Notes: generated by a model from the letters alone, not told the origin. Shown: positions 50,346-59,605, counted from the stretch's first letter. The stretch: 64,000 bases of DNA from Herbidospora mongoliensis (GCF_001570545.1 NZ_BBXD01000009.1:558001-622000); one strand, 5' to 3'. Translations and numbers: made by a program.

Positions 50346-50984
50346 ATGCGCGCCCCTCTGGCCGTCGCCGGTTACACCGACGAAGTCCTGGACGCCGTCG
50401 GCGGGACGCTCACCGAAACCGAGCAGGCCCGCGCCGACCGGTTCACTCGGGAGCAGGACCGGCTCGACTTCGTGGCGGCCCATCTGCTGGTCCGTTACTG
50501 CGCGGCGAAGATCCTCGACGTCCGCGCGTGCGTGCTCACCCTCGAACAGCGCTGCGACCGCTGCGGCCGGCCCCACGGCCGCCCCTTCATCACCGAGGCC
50601 CCGGAACTGTCGGTCAGCCTCGCCCACACCGCCGGGTACGTCACCGCCGCCGCCGGTCCGGGGAAGGTCGGCGTGGACGCCGAGCACGCGACCGGCGGGC
50701 AGGCCGACGAGAACCTGGTCGCGCTGGCCCTCACCCCGGCCGAGGCCGGGCTGGTCGGGCTGGACAACCGGCGCCTGATCCGCCAGTGGGTGCGCAAGGA
50801 GGCGCTGGTCAAGCGGGGCGAGCTGGCCCTCGACCGATTACGGGAGGTCGACCTGTCGAAGGTGCCCTTCGAGGGTCGTACACACGAATGGGAAGGCCGT
50901 CACCTGGTCGAGTGGACCAGCGGGACGGTGATCGCCACGGCGATCTTCGACGAGCCGGGGGAACTCCAGCTCATCGGCGGCTAG
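50346..50984 (+). CDS. 4'-Phosphopantetheinyl transferase superfamily protein
   Basis: About 212 residues (Sfp-type length). It activates carrier proteins by transferring phosphopantetheine from CoA. Motifs are 'FITEAPELSVSLAHTAGYVTAA' (P1), 'KVGVDAEHATGG' (Mg-binding GVDxE, P2) and 'IRQWVRKEALVKRGEL' (WxxKEAxxK, P3). 'CDRCGRPHGRPF' before P1 is also typical. No clear Shine-Dalgarno precedes ATG 50346; GTG 50343 is also in frame. No PKS/NRPS genes are in the window. It converges on the CDF transporter gene with a four-base overlap. Confidence 0.88.
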   Translation: MRAPLAVAGYTDEVLDAVGGTLTETEQARADRFTREQDRLDFVAAHLLVRYCAAKILDVRACVLTLEQRCDRCGRPHGRPFITEAPELSVSLAHTAGYVTAAAGPGKVGVDAEHATGGQADENLVALALTPAEAGLVGLDNRRLIRQWVRKEALVKRGELALDRLREVDLSKVPFEGRTHEWEGRHLVEWTSGTVIATAIFDEPGELQLIGG

Positions 50985-51928
50985 ATCCGGTCTTCCGCCG
51001 ACGAGGTGGGATCGAGGAACACCTCGCGGATCTCCGGGAACTCCCCTCGCAGCGTGCGCTCCACCCTGGCCGACGCCGCTTCGAGCGCGGCCCCGGTCGC
51101 CTCGTCGACGAAGTCGATGCGCGCCGCGACCAATATCCGGTTGGGCCCGATGAGCACGGTCAGCAGCTCGACGATCCGCTCGACCTCGGGCAGCACCTCA
51201 AGATGCTCGCGGATGCGCCGCTCCACCACGGGCGACGCCGACCGGTTCAGCAGCAGACTGGCGTTCGCCCGGATCAGCGTGATCGCCACGAAGAGCAGCA
51301 GCAGCCCGATGAGGACCGACCCGACGCCGTCCCACACGGTGTTCCCGGTGAGCTGTGTCATCCCGAGCCCGAGGCCCGCGATCACGATCCCGGCCAGCGC
51401 CGCGCTGTCTTCCAGGACGACGGCCTTCAGCATCGTGTCGGAGGTCCGTTTGAGCAGCGCGAACGGCCGCGTCTCCCACCGCGTGGCCGACTTCCGGAGC
51501 TGCCGCAGCCCCTGGAACATCGAGACGCCTTCGAGCACGAAGGAGACCCCGAGCACGATGTAGGAGAGGGTGAAGTCGCTGAGCTCCTCACCGTCGAAGA
51601 CCGTGTGGAACCCGTGGGTGATCGAGAACCCGGCGCCCACGACGAGCGTGAAACAGGCCGCGATCAGCGCCCAGAGGAAGGCGGCGTTCCCGTATCCGAG
51701 GGGGTGCCCCCGGTCGGCGGGCTTCTCGCCCCGCTTGATCGCCGTGAAGAGCAGAACCTCGGTGACCGTGTCGGCGGCGCTGTGCGCGGCCTCGGAGAGC
51801 ATCGACGCCGAACCGCCCAGCAGGCCCGCCACCAACTTGGCGACGGCGATGGCGAGATTGGCTCCACCTGCGACGACGACTGTGAGGAGGGAGTCACCGC
51901 CGTCGGCTTTGTCGTTCATGCTCGACAT
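50981..51928 (-). CDS. Cation diffusion facilitator (CDF) transporter
   Basis: 315 residues with six membrane helices. The first metal site is in 'GSASMLSEAAHSAADTVTEVLLF' (HxxxD). The second, in helix 5, reads 'LEDSAALAGIVIAGLGLG' (ExxxA rather than HxxxD), as in a subgroup of actinobacterial CDF proteins. The cytoplasmic dimer domain (~215-315) follows 'RSASPVVERRIREHL'. CDF proteins exchange Zn2+, Mn2+ or Fe2+ for protons. The ATG at 51928 is used. The gene is divergent from the MarR-type regulator, 51 bases away. Confidence 0.85.
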   Translation of the reverse strand: MSSMNDKADGGDSLLTVVVAGGANLAIAVAKLVAGLLGGSASMLSEAAHSAADTVTEVLLFTAIKRGEKPADRGHPLGYGNAAFLWALIAACFTLVVGAGFSITHGFHTVFDGEELSDFTLSYIVLGVSFVLEGVSMFQGLRQLRKSATRWETRPFALLKRTSDTMLKAVVLEDSAALAGIVIAGLGLGMTQLTGNTVWDGVGSVLIGLLLLFVAITLIRANASLLLNRSASPVVERRIREHLEVLPEVERIVELLTVLIGPNRILVAARIDFVDEATGAALEAASARVERTLRGEFPEIREVFLDPTSSAEDRI

Positions 51929-51967
51929 GTTGTCATGCTCCCGTGTACGACTGTGACTGACGATCTT

Positions 51968-51973
51968 TAGACT
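51968..51973 (+). promoter_or_regulatory. TAGACT -10 of the MarR-type gene
   Basis: TAGACT ends six bases before the ATG at 51980, with no Shine-Dalgarno between, so the mRNA is expected to be leaderless. No good -35 is seen. Confidence 0.5.
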
Positions 51974-51979
51974 GGTGGG

Positions 51980-52435
51980 ATGGCAGACCCCCGCTGGCTG
52001 ACGGCCGACGAGCAGCGTGCCTGGAGGGCCCACCTGACGGCCCACCGGCTCCTCACCCATCGCCTCGACCGTGAGTTGCAAGAGCACGGCCTGTCGTTCA
52101 ACGACTACGAGATCCTGGTGAACCTTTCCGAACACCCCGACCACCGTATGCGGATGAGCGACCTGGCCGACGCCACCGTCCAGTCGCGCAGCCGCCTGTC
52201 CCACCAGATCTCCCGCATGGAGACGGCGGGCCTGGTGACCAGGGAGCTCTGCGTCGACGACCGACGTGGAACGTTCGCCGTCCTCACCCCCCTCGGTTAC
52301 CAGACGATCGAACAGGTCGCCCCCGACCACGTGGCCGGGGTCCGCGCCCACTTCATCGACCTGCTCACCCCCGGGCAGATCCGGGCGGTGGAGGAGATCT
52401 ACACACCGGTCGTGACACATCTCCAGAGCAAGTAG
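51980..52435 (+). CDS. MarR-family transcriptional regulator
   Basis: 151 residues. The winged helix is clear: 'LSFNDYEILVNLSEHPDHRMRMSDLADATVQSRSRLSHQISRMETAGLVTRELCVDDRRGTFAVLTPLGYQ' (about 37-108), with the DxRG wing motif as DDRRG. MarR proteins typically repress efflux or stress genes and respond to small aromatic ligands or oxidants. It is 25 bases upstream of lprG, although lprG has its own -10-like TAGCAT. The inverted repeat at 53253 upstream of the MFS gene is a candidate target. Confidence 0.88.
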   Translation: MADPRWLTADEQRAWRAHLTAHRLLTHRLDRELQEHGLSFNDYEILVNLSEHPDHRMRMSDLADATVQSRSRLSHQISRMETAGLVTRELCVDDRRGTFAVLTPLGYQTIEQVAPDHVAGVRAHFIDLLTPGQIRAVEEIYTPVVTHLQSK

Positions 52436-52460
52436 CGCGCCGGGGGCTAGCATCCCTGGC

Positions 52461-53108
52461 GTGAGAAGAATCCTGCGCTTGGCGGCCTTGGTGGCCTTTG
52501 TCACTGTCTGCGTCACCGGCTGCTCCTCCTCGACGACCGAGGGCGGCCTCCCGGCGGCGCCCGACGTCCTGAAGAAGGCGGCGACGGCCATGAGCGCCGT
52601 CAAGACGGTGGCCTTCTCGTTGACCACCGAGGGCAACCCGCCCATCCCTGTGAAGACGGCCGAAGGCGACCTGACCCGGGAGGGCGACGCCAAGGGCAAG
52701 ATCCAGATCATGATCGGGGCGCTCCAGGAGCTGGAGTTCGTCCTGGCCGGCGACTCGGTCTACATCAAGGGCCCGACCGGCGGCTTCCAGAAGTCGATGA
52801 GCCGCGAGCAACTGGCGGCCCTCTACGACCCGAGCGCGGTCGTGACGGCGGTGCCGGTCCTGCTGTCGTCGGCGACGGGGGGCAAGATCGAGGAGGTGGG
52901 CGGGGCCTACAAGGTCTCGGTGACCCTGCCCGGCGAGCCGCTGAAGAAGATCGTGCCCGGCGTGACCGGCGACCTGCCCGGAACCCTGATGATCGACAAG
53001 GCGACCAGCCGGGTCACCTCCATCGACCTGCCCCTGAACGGCGGGACCGTCAAGGTGGCCCTGACCGACTACGACGCCCCGGTGACGATCGAGGCCCCGG
53101 CGGTCTGA
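52461..53108 (+). CDS. lprG: LprG/LppX-family lipoprotein
   Basis: 215 residues. A lipoprotein signal ends in 'CVTGCSSS' (Cys21). The mature part is the LprG/LppX fold, a beta-sheet sandwich with a hydrophobic cavity for acylated lipids: '[22 protein letters not shown]', '[15 protein letters not shown]', '[27 protein letters not shown]', '[18 protein letters not shown]'. In mycobacteria LprG works with the MFS exporter P55 (Rv1410c) in lipid transport to the outer envelope. The gene after this one is an MFS transporter, matching that arrangement. A TAGCAT (52448-52453) seven bases before the GTG suggests a leaderless mRNA. Confidence 0.87.
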   Translation: MRRILRLAALVAFVTVCVTGCSSSTTEGGLPAAPDVLKKAATAMSAVKTVAFSLTTEGNPPIPVKTAEGDLTREGDAKGKIQIMIGALQELEFVLAGDSVYIKGPTGGFQKSMSREQLAALYDPSAVVTAVPVLLSSATGGKIEEVGGAYKVSVTLPGEPLKKIVPGVTGDLPGTLMIDKATSRVTSIDLPLNGGTVKVALTDYDAPVTIEAPAV

Positions 53109-53252
53109 ACTCGGCGATGGAGCGCCGGACTGCCCCGGGTCCAGGCCTATGCGCTGTTTCGTCGGCGCGCCGGTCGGACTTCGACAACACGGCCGAGGCG
53201 GTCCGGTTGTGCATCCGCCACCTGGGGAGACGGCACGGCGGCATTTTCCAAC

Positions 53253-53279
53253 ATTGTCCGGAGCTCAACCTCGGACAAT
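53253..53279. promoter_or_regulatory. Inverted repeat upstream of the MFS gene (ATTGTCCG-N11-CGGACAAT)
   Basis: Perfect 8-base arms (53253-53260, 53272-53279) lie in the 214-base gap between lprG and the MFS gene, 44 bases before its GTG. Such sites commonly bind TetR or MarR repressors of efflux pumps. A MarR gene lies 1.3 kb upstream; the link is inference. Confidence 0.5.
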
Positions 53280-53322
53280 TGCGCGTGCGTCTCCGTCGGC
53301 CGCAGCGGTTAACCTCTGCCTC

Positions 53323-54813
53323 GTGGAGTCTGTGGAGGAGGAGCCCCGGGTCGTCGCCGGGCCGTCTAATAGGCGGGTGGTCCTGGGTGTCACCGGGGCG
53401 GCGGTGTTGCTGGCCGCGCTCGACGCCTATGTCGTCGTCACCGTTCTGGTCGACATCGCGGCGTCGGCGGGGGTGGCGGTCAACCGGCTGGAGCGGGTCA
53501 CGCCGGTCGTCACCGGGTTCCTGCTCGGTTACGTCGCCGCGATGCCCCTTCTCGGGCAGCTCTCCGACAGGTTCGGGCGGCGGGCGGTCATCCAGGTCTG
53601 CCTGGCGGGGTTCGCCCTCGGGTCGCTGATCACGGCGCTGGCCACCACGATTCCGCTGATCACCGCCGGACGGGCGATTCAGGGCATCGCGGGCGGCGCG
53701 CTGCTGCCGATCACGATGGCGCTCATCGGCGACCTGTGGGACGCCCGGAGACGGCCGACGGCCCTCGGCGCGGTGGGGGCGGCGCAGGAGCTCGGGGCCG
53801 TGCTGGGGCCCCTCTACGGAGCCGGGCTCGCGGTGGTCCACGTGGGGTTCCTCGACGGCTGGCGCACGATCTTCTGGATCAACCTGCCGCTGACCGCGCT
53901 GGCGGCGGTGGCGGTGCACCGATACGTACCGGCGGGCACCAGAACCACCACCAAGGTCGACGTCCCGGGCGGGGTCCTGCTGGCCCTGGGGCTCGGGCTG
54001 CTCGTGGCGGGGCTCTACAACCCGGAGCCCGACAAACAGGTCCTGCCCTCGTGGGGCATCCCGGCCGTCGTCGCGGGGGCGGTGGTCCTCGTGGTGTTCG
54101 TGCTCTGGGAGCTGCGGACCCGCACGCGCATCCTCGATCTCGCGGGCATCAGGAAGCGGCCGGTGTTCGCGACGCTGACCGTGAGCCTGCTGGCGGGGGC
54201 CGCGCTGCTGGTCACGCTCGTCGACGTGCAGCTCGTGGCGCAGACGCTCCTCGGCACCGACGCGACCGGCGGGGCACTGGTGCTGACGCGGTTCCTGGTC
54301 GCGCTCGCCGTCGCCGCCCTCGCGGGGGGCGCGCTGGCGCGCCGGTTCTCGGAGCGGCTGGTCACCGTGGCCGGGATGGTGATCGCCACCGCCGGCTATG
54401 TGCGGATCAGCCAGTGGCCGGTCACGCCGGGCGGGCTGTCGATGGACATCGATCTCGTCGTCGCCGGGCTCGGATTGGGGCTGGTCATCGCGCCGGTCAG
54501 CTCGGCGATCCTCAAGACCATTCCGGCCGTCCAGCACGGCGTCGCCTCGGCGGCGGTCGTGGTGGCGCGGATGATGGGCATGCTGCTCGGCGTGGCCGCG
54601 CTGTCGGCCTACGGGTTCCACCGGTTCCAGACGCTGACCGCCGATCTCGACACACCCCTGCCGTTCGGGGTGGCGCCCGAGGCGTACCAGAAGCAGCTCG
54701 AGGTCTACACGCAGGCGGTGCAGGCGGCCCTGCACACGGAATACTCGGAGATCTTCCTCATCACCGCGGTGCTCTGCGGCATCGGGGCCGTGGTCGCGCT
54801 CGCGATGGAGTAG
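53323..54813 (+). CDS. MFS transporter (P55/Rv1410c-like)
   Basis: 496 residues with about 14 membrane helices. The drug/H+ antiporter motif A is '[19 protein letters not shown]' between helices 2 and 3. The first helix carries an acidic residue in '[16 protein letters not shown]', and '[24 protein letters not shown]' is motif B/C. '[29 protein letters not shown]' follows. The long loop and C-terminal stretch ('[25 protein letters not shown]') match the LprG-partner P55 group, which moves triacylglycerides or other lipids in mycobacteria and affects drug tolerance. The GTG has TAACCT seven bases upstream (53310-53315). Gene context with lprG supports the assignment. Confidence 0.88.
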   Translation: MESVEEEPRVVAGPSNRRVVLGVTGAAVLLAALDAYVVVTVLVDIAASAGVAVNRLERVTPVVTGFLLGYVAAMPLLGQLSDRFGRRAVIQVCLAGFALGSLITALATTIPLITAGRAIQGIAGGALLPITMALIGDLWDARRRPTALGAVGAAQELGAVLGPLYGAGLAVVHVGFLDGWRTIFWINLPLTALAAVAVHRYVPAGTRTTTKVDVPGGVLLALGLGLLVAGLYNPEPDKQVLPSWGIPAVVAGAVVLVVFVLWELRTRTRILDLAGIRKRPVFATLTVSLLAGAALLVTLVDVQLVAQTLLGTDATGGALVLTRFLVALAVAALAGGALARRFSERLVTVAGMVIATAGYVRISQWPVTPGGLSMDIDLVVAGLGLGLVIAPVSSAILKTIPAVQHGVASAAVVVARMMGMLLGVAALSAYGFHRFQTLTADLDTPLPFGVAPEAYQKQLEVYTQAVQAALHTEYSEIFLITAVLCGIGAVVALAME

Positions 54814-54958
54814 GGGGATACTCAAGCCACCTGGACAGAACCGGGCGAGGATCGAAATGTCGCGATCCCGGTCGGTCAGGACGCTCGTCCCATGTGCTCG
54901 GGACACCCCTTGGCCCACAGTTGGCGCCAGCGACACCACTCTGTCTGGGGGCTCCCAT

Positions 54959-55408
54959 ATGCGTAAGGTCTTCTTCGGCTTCGCGGTGATCATGTTCATC
55001 GCCGTGCTCGCCCAGTTCTACTTCGCCACGTTCGGCGCGTTCGAGCGGCCGGCACCCGCGGTCGGCGCCGAAGACGCCGCGATCATGCCGCACATCCTCA
55101 ACGGCACGATGGTCATCCCGCTGCTGTCGATCCTGACCACCGTCGTGGCCGCCATCGCCAAGGCCGGCACCCGCCTCATCCTGCTGTCGATCACGCCGTT
55201 CCTGCTCGTCGCGGTGCAGCTCTTCGTGATCTTCACGATCGCCGAGCTGGCCGGCGCGAAGGACGACAGCACCACCACCGCGAGCCTGGTCGTGCTCGGC
55301 TTCCACGCCCTCGACGGCGTCGCGATCCTGTGGGCGTCGTTCGTGCTGATGCAGCGGGCCCGGGCCCTGACGAAGACCGCGCCCGCGCCTCAGGCCGCCG
55401 TCGCGTGA
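54959..55408 (+). CDS. DUF6220-like four-helix membrane protein
   Basis: 149 residues with four predicted membrane helices: 'VFFGFAVIMFIAVLAQFYFATFGAF', 'ILNGTMVIPLLSILTTVVAAIA', 'LILLSITPFLLVAVQLFVIFTIAEL' and 'LVVLGFHALDGVAILWASFVLMQRA'. It matches the DUF6220 pattern with His residues in helices 2 and 4 ('MPHILNG', 'GFHALDG') that could bind heme or metal. It overlaps the multicopper oxidase gene by four bases (GTGA), so the two are coupled. I infer a membrane partner of the oxidase, possibly for electron or copper transfer. Confidence 0.7.
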   Translation: MRKVFFGFAVIMFIAVLAQFYFATFGAFERPAPAVGAEDAAIMPHILNGTMVIPLLSILTTVVAAIAKAGTRLILLSITPFLLVAVQLFVIFTIAELAGAKDDSTTTASLVVLGFHALDGVAILWASFVLMQRARALTKTAPAPQAAVA

Positions 55409-57249
55409 CCACCGCGCTCACCGGCGGCCTCGACCAGATCGTGCTGGTCGTCGCCGCCGTGTTGTGGCCCGCCGCGGCCGGATTCGCCTACGCCGCGTTC
55501 CGGCCGCCCCACGATCCCCGCTTCTACCTGGCCGCCCTGGCGCTGAGCGCCGGGGCGGTCGTCGTGACCGGGGTGCGGGTGGCGTTGACGCTGCTGCTCA
55601 TGCGGGCAGGGTGGTGGTTCGTCGCCGAGAAGATCCTGCTGGCCCTGCCCCTGCTGCTGCTCCCGATGGTGCACGCCCTCACGACGTCCGTCCCCGCCCT
55701 TCTCCGACGTGACCGCGACCCGCGCAGGGCCTACCCCCTGATGCTGACCGCCATCGGCGCGGCCGCCGGGCTGGCCTGCGACGTCGTCATCTCCTACCCG
55801 GTGACCCCGCCGGCGGTCCTGGTGGTGATGCTGATCGGCGGCGGCGCCGCGACCCTGGCCTGGCGACTGGTCGCAGGCGGCGGCGACCGGTGGCGTATCG
55901 CCGGGTCGGCGTTCGCGCTGACCGGCCTCGTCTGGGCGATCACGGGCAGCGTCTCCGGCCCGGCGATGCACGCGGGCCACGACACCGCCGTCCAGGGCGT
56001 CTCAGTGGCCTCCCTGCGCGGGCAGACCGACCCGAATGCCCGGAAGTTCACCCTGACGGCACAGGTCTCGAACGTGACCGTGGGCGGCCGGACCGTGGAG
56101 ACCTGGTCGTTCAACGGCCAGAACCCCGGCCCGACGCTACGGGTGAAGCAGGGCGAGACGCTCGAGGTGACGCTGCGCAACGAGCTTCCCGACGGCCAGG
56201 GGGTGACGATCCACTGGCACGGCTACGACGTGCCCGCCGCCGAGGACGGGGTACCCGGCGTGACCCAGGACGCCGTCAGACCCGGCGGCGAACACGTCTA
56301 CCGGTTCAAAGCCGATGATCCCGGTACGTACTGGTATCACTCCCACCAGAACTCCAGCGTCGCCGTGGCCAAAGGGCTGTTCGGCCTGCTCATCGTGGAG
56401 CCCGCCGAAGGCGATCACACGGTGGCGCTGCATTCTTACGGGAACGTCCAGACGATGGCCTTCGACGACGAACCCCCCACCGACCAGCAGGTCAAGGCCA
56501 CCATTCCCCCCGGGACCCCGGTCCGGCTGCGGATCGCCGACACCAACAGCCTGCCGGTGAACCTGGGCCTGTCAGGCGTGGCGTTCCAGCTGAAATCGGT
56601 CGACGCCCGGGACATCGCGGGCGCCACTCCCCTTCGGGACCAGCGCGTCAAGCTCGCCGCCGGAGGCCGCTACGACCTGGCCTTCACCATGCCCGACGGC
56701 CCGGTCCTGCTGAGCCTCGAAGGTCATCCGGGTCTGGCGATCAACGGCCAGGCCACCCCCGCGACCGGGGACCTCCTCGACGTCACCGGCTACGGCGCCC
56801 GCCCCGACCTCGCGGAGAGGTTCGACCAGGAGATCGTCTGGGTGCTGGACAAGACGTTCGCCATGGTCGACGGGCTGCCGAGACTGGCCCACACGGTCAA
56901 CGGGAAGGGCTACCCGAACATCCCCACGCCGATCGTCCGCGAGGGCGAACGAGTCAAGATCACCATCGTGAACCGCTCGGGCGACCTGCACCCGATGCAC
57001 CCCCACGGGCATCACGTCGAGGTGCTGTCCCGCAACGGCCGCAGCGCCAACGGGATACTGGTCGACACCTTCGACGTCGAACCGGGCGAGGTCTGGGTGG
57101 TCGCCCTGACCGCCGACAACCCGGGCCTGTGGATGTCCCACTGCCACGACCTGGCCCACGCGGTGCAGGGCATGGAATTCCACCTCGCGTACGAGGGAAT
57201 CACCACCCCCTACGACATCGGCGGCCCAGCGGAGAACCACCCGGCGTAG
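55405..57249 (+). CDS. Membrane-anchored multicopper oxidase
   Basis: 614 residues. The first ~195 residues contain five or six membrane helices, followed by a three-domain cupredoxin oxidase. All four copper-ligand motifs are present: 'IHWHGYDVP' (His270, His272), 'YWYHSHQN' (His312, His314), 'HPMHPHGHH' (from His529) and 'SHCHDLAHAVQGM' (His579, Cys580, His581, with His585 and axial Met590). The enzyme should oxidise substrates (Cu+, Fe2+, phenols) with O2 on the outer face. An N-terminal multi-span membrane domain is unusual for laccases. The GTG overlaps the DUF6220 stop by four bases. The 139 bases after its stop contain no recognised element. Confidence 0.88.
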   Translation: MTTALTGGLDQIVLVVAAVLWPAAAGFAYAAFRPPHDPRFYLAALALSAGAVVVTGVRVALTLLLMRAGWWFVAEKILLALPLLLLPMVHALTTSVPALLRRDRDPRRAYPLMLTAIGAAAGLACDVVISYPVTPPAVLVVMLIGGGAATLAWRLVAGGGDRWRIAGSAFALTGLVWAITGSVSGPAMHAGHDTAVQGVSVASLRGQTDPNARKFTLTAQVSNVTVGGRTVETWSFNGQNPGPTLRVKQGETLEVTLRNELPDGQGVTIHWHGYDVPAAEDGVPGVTQDAVRPGGEHVYRFKADDPGTYWYHSHQNSSVAVAKGLFGLLIVEPAEGDHTVALHSYGNVQTMAFDDEPPTDQQVKATIPPGTPVRLRIADTNSLPVNLGLSGVAFQLKSVDARDIAGATPLRDQRVKLAAGGRYDLAFTMPDGPVLLSLEGHPGLAINGQATPATGDLLDVTGYGARPDLAERFDQEIVWVLDKTFAMVDGLPRLAHTVNGKGYPNIPTPIVREGERVKITIVNRSGDLHPMHPHGHHVEVLSRNGRSANGILVDTFDVEPGEVWVVALTADNPGLWMSHCHDLAHAVQGMEFHLAYEGITTPYDIGGPAENHPA

Positions 57250-57388
57250 CTCTCGCCGACCAACTGCGGCAACGCTTTCGCGGGCCATCTGGACCGCCGG
57301 GGAACGCCGCCACGGCGCTCTCCAGGCGATGCGGCCACTCCGCGAAACGCCACGGCGGCAGAGTCGGCGTAGAGATGGTGAAGAGGCG

Positions 57389-58036
57389 CTACGACCGCAG
57401 GAAGGCCAGTACCGCGAGCACGCGGCGGTGCTGGTCGGCGTCGTCGGCGTAGAGACCGAGTTTGGCGAAGATCGAGCGGATGTGCTTCTCCACCGCGCCG
57501 TCGCTGACCACCAGGTGGCGGCCGATCGCCGGGTTGGAGCGGCCCTCGGCCATCAGCTCCAGGACCTCGCGTTCCCGGGGGGTCAGCATCGCCACCGGGT
57601 CGTCGCGGCGGCGGCGGACCATCAGCTGGGAGATGACCTGGGGGTCGAAGACGGTTCCGCCTGAGGCGACGCGGCGCAGCCCGGCCAGGAACTCCTCGAC
57701 GTCGATCACGCGGTCTTTCAGCAGGTAGCCCACCCCGCCACGGGCGTCGGCGAGCAGGTCGTCAGCGTAGGAGACCTCGACGTACTGGGACAGGATGAGG
57801 ATCGGCGCCCCGGGCACCTTCTGGCGGACCGTCACGGCGGCGCGCAGGCCTTCGTCGGTGAAGGTCGGCGGCATGCGCACGTCGACCACGGACACATCCG
57901 GCTGATGCGCCACGACGGCGGCCACGAGCTCCTCGCCCGTGCCCACCGTCGCGACCACCTCACAGCCGAACTCCTCGAGAAGGCGGACGAGCCCTTCCCG
58001 GATGAGCACGGCGTCATCGGCCACCACTACCCGCAC
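57389..58036 (-). CDS. NarL/LuxR-family response regulator
   Basis: 215 residues. The receiver domain carries acidic pocket 'VVADDAVLIREG', phospho-acceptor Asp52 in 'VSVVDVRMPPTFTDEG', and 'YLLKDRVIDVEEF' with the conserved Lys. The C-terminal LuxR helix-turn-helix is 'LTPREREVLELMAEGRSNPAIGRHLVVSDGAVEKHIRSIFAKLGL'. The GTG start overlaps the end of the kinase gene by 10 bases. It is the partner of the kinase upstream; target genes are unknown. Confidence 0.92.
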   Translation of the reverse strand: MRVVVADDAVLIREGLVRLLEEFGCEVVATVGTGEELVAAVVAHQPDVSVVDVRMPPTFTDEGLRAAVTVRQKVPGAPILILSQYVEVSYADDLLADARGGVGYLLKDRVIDVEEFLAGLRRVASGGTVFDPQVISQLMVRRRRDDPVAMLTPREREVLELMAEGRSNPAIGRHLVVSDGAVEKHIRSIFAKLGLYADDADQHRRVLAVLAFLRS

Positions 58037-59274
58037 GGAACCTCCGCCACGATCAGGGTCGGTCCCCCGGTCGGGGACTGAACGGACAGCTCACCGTCGA
58101 CCGCGCGCAGCCGGTCGGCCAGACCGGACAGCCCGTGGCCCTTGGCGACATGCGCGCCGCCCACCCCGTCGTCGCCGATGGTCAGCAGCAGCGAGTCGCC
58201 CATGCGCTCGAGCATGACCCGGCACAGAGTGGCCCGGCTGTGCTTGGCGACGTTGGTGAGCGCCTCGGCGGTGACGAAGTAGACGGTGTTCTCCACGAGT
58301 GCGGCGAACCGCTCCTCGATCCGGATGTCGAGCTCGACCGGCACGGTGCACCGGGCCGCCAGCGCGGACATCGCCGGGTTCAGCCCCCGGTCGGCCAGGA
58401 TCGGCGGCGCGATCCCCCGCGACAGGGCCCGCAGCTCGTCGAGCGTCTCCCGGGTGGCGGTGATCGCCTGCCCGATCGTCGTCGACGCGGCCTCGGCGTC
58501 GCGCTCCAGCAGCCGCTGGGCCCGCGACAACTCCATCGCCAGGTGGACGAGCCGCTGCTGCGGCCCGTCGTGGATGTCCCGTTCGAGCCGCCGCAGCGCG
58601 TCGGCCTCGGCGTGGGCGGCGGCGTGCCGGCCCTCGGTGAGGTGGTCGATGCGGCCCTGCAGCTCGGCCATGCCGCTGAGCATGGTCCGGCTCAGGTTGG
58701 CCTGCAACGTGGCCATGAACCGGATCACCGGGTAGATCGCCAGCGCCGCGATCAGGCCCAGCACCAGGTAGAACATCGTGTTGACGAGGTAACCCCCGCC
58801 GAGGCCCAGCAACTCCGGCAGCTCCTGGTTGCCCGGAATCTGACTGGTGAACAGACCCCAGATCGGGTACGTCACCCCGCTCAGCACCAGAGCCCACATC
58901 ACGACCGTGACGACGAACGTCGCGATCGCGACCGGGAACATGATGAACAGGAGCAGCGCGTCCAGCCACGACTGAGGGGTGATGATCGGGTTGACCAACC
59001 GGCGCACCCATCCCGCGCCGACCGGCGGCGCCGGGTAACGCGGCCGGGACACCGGCCGGTCGAGGACCAGCGCGATACGACCCCGTTCGAGGTCGCCGAA
59101 CAGGCGGGCGATGAGCAGGGTGATCGAGAGGAGGGCCACCCCCACACCGACGACGACGGTCCCTGCTCCGGCGGAGAGCCCGGCGACCATCAGGCAGAAC
59201 GCGACCGTCGCCAGGGGGAAGCCCAGCAGCAGGTAGCCGGTGTCGGCGGCCAGGCGGCGCAGATGTGTTCTCAT
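58027..59274 (-). CDS. NarL-type sensor histidine kinase (HisKA_3)
   Basis: 415 residues with about four membrane helices in the first 190 residues. The HisKA_3 dimerisation motif is 'LERDIHDGPQQRLVHLAMELSRAQ' with phospho-acceptor His235. The HATPase part contains 'FVTAEALTNVAKHSRA' (N-box), 'TIGDDGVGGAHVAKGHGLSGLADRL' (G boxes) and ends 'GPTLIVAEVP'. An insertion-like hydrophobic region lies between helices 2 and 3 ('NPIITPQSWLDALLLFIMFPVAIATFVV'). The start ATG at 59274 has TAGGTT seven bases upstream (minus), suggesting a leaderless mRNA. Confidence 0.9.
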   Translation of the reverse strand: MRTHLRRLAADTGYLLLGFPLATVAFCLMVAGLSAGAGTVVVGVGVALLSITLLIARLFGDLERGRIALVLDRPVSRPRYPAPPVGAGWVRRLVNPIITPQSWLDALLLFIMFPVAIATFVVTVVMWALVLSGVTYPIWGLFTSQIPGNQELPELLGLGGGYLVNTMFYLVLGLIAALAIYPVIRFMATLQANLSRTMLSGMAELQGRIDHLTEGRHAAAHAEADALRRLERDIHDGPQQRLVHLAMELSRAQRLLERDAEAASTTIGQAITATRETLDELRALSRGIAPPILADRGLNPAMSALAARCTVPVELDIRIEERFAALVENTVYFVTAEALTNVAKHSRATLCRVMLERMGDSLLLTIGDDGVGGAHVAKGHGLSGLADRLRAVDGELSVQSPTGGPTLIVAEVPCG

Positions 59275-59403
59275 GCCCCTCAACCTAGGAATTGGCGGCA
59301 CTCCTCACGATCCCGCGTACACCCGAGCGATGGTAGGGCCTGCACCACCATCTCAGGCGCCTCTGAACGTCAACGCACCTCAAGCCCGCACAGACCACTC
59401 GCC

Positions 59404-59605
59404 GTCGAGCCGAGCCCAAAGCGTCTGCCTCGGCCTCCCCGCAACGCTGCACAGGCACGAAGCCGCGCCCGGTCGAGCCGAGACCCAAGCATCTGACTCG
59501 GCCTCCCCCGCAATGCCACCCAGGCATAACCGCGCCCGGTCGGGTTGAGACCGTGAGCATCTGCCTCAGGCACTCACGCGACGACTACAGGCGAAAGCCG
59601 CACCG
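59404..59605. repeat. Intergenic tandem repeat, three degenerate 67-68-bp units
   Basis: Units start at 59404, 59472 and 59539 with GTCGAGCCGAG, GTCGAGCCGAG and GTCGGGTTGAG. Each contains an AGC-(G/A)TCTG-(C/A)CTC core and ends in GC(C/A)CCG or near it. A fourth, weaker copy may run to about 59645. The length is not a multiple of three, so it is not coding. It fills most of the 391-base gap between the kinase and der. Confidence 0.7.

Noticed and set aside
53109-53322. Possible N-terminal extension of the MFS protein starting at 53149
   Set aside because: The extra residues are Arg/Pro-rich and cross the inverted repeat; GTG 53323 with a proper -10 and a family-like N-terminus is better.
54840-54870. 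GGATCG...CGATCC inverted repeat after the MFS gene as terminator
   Set aside because: Arms are only six bases with an eight-base loop, too weak to call.
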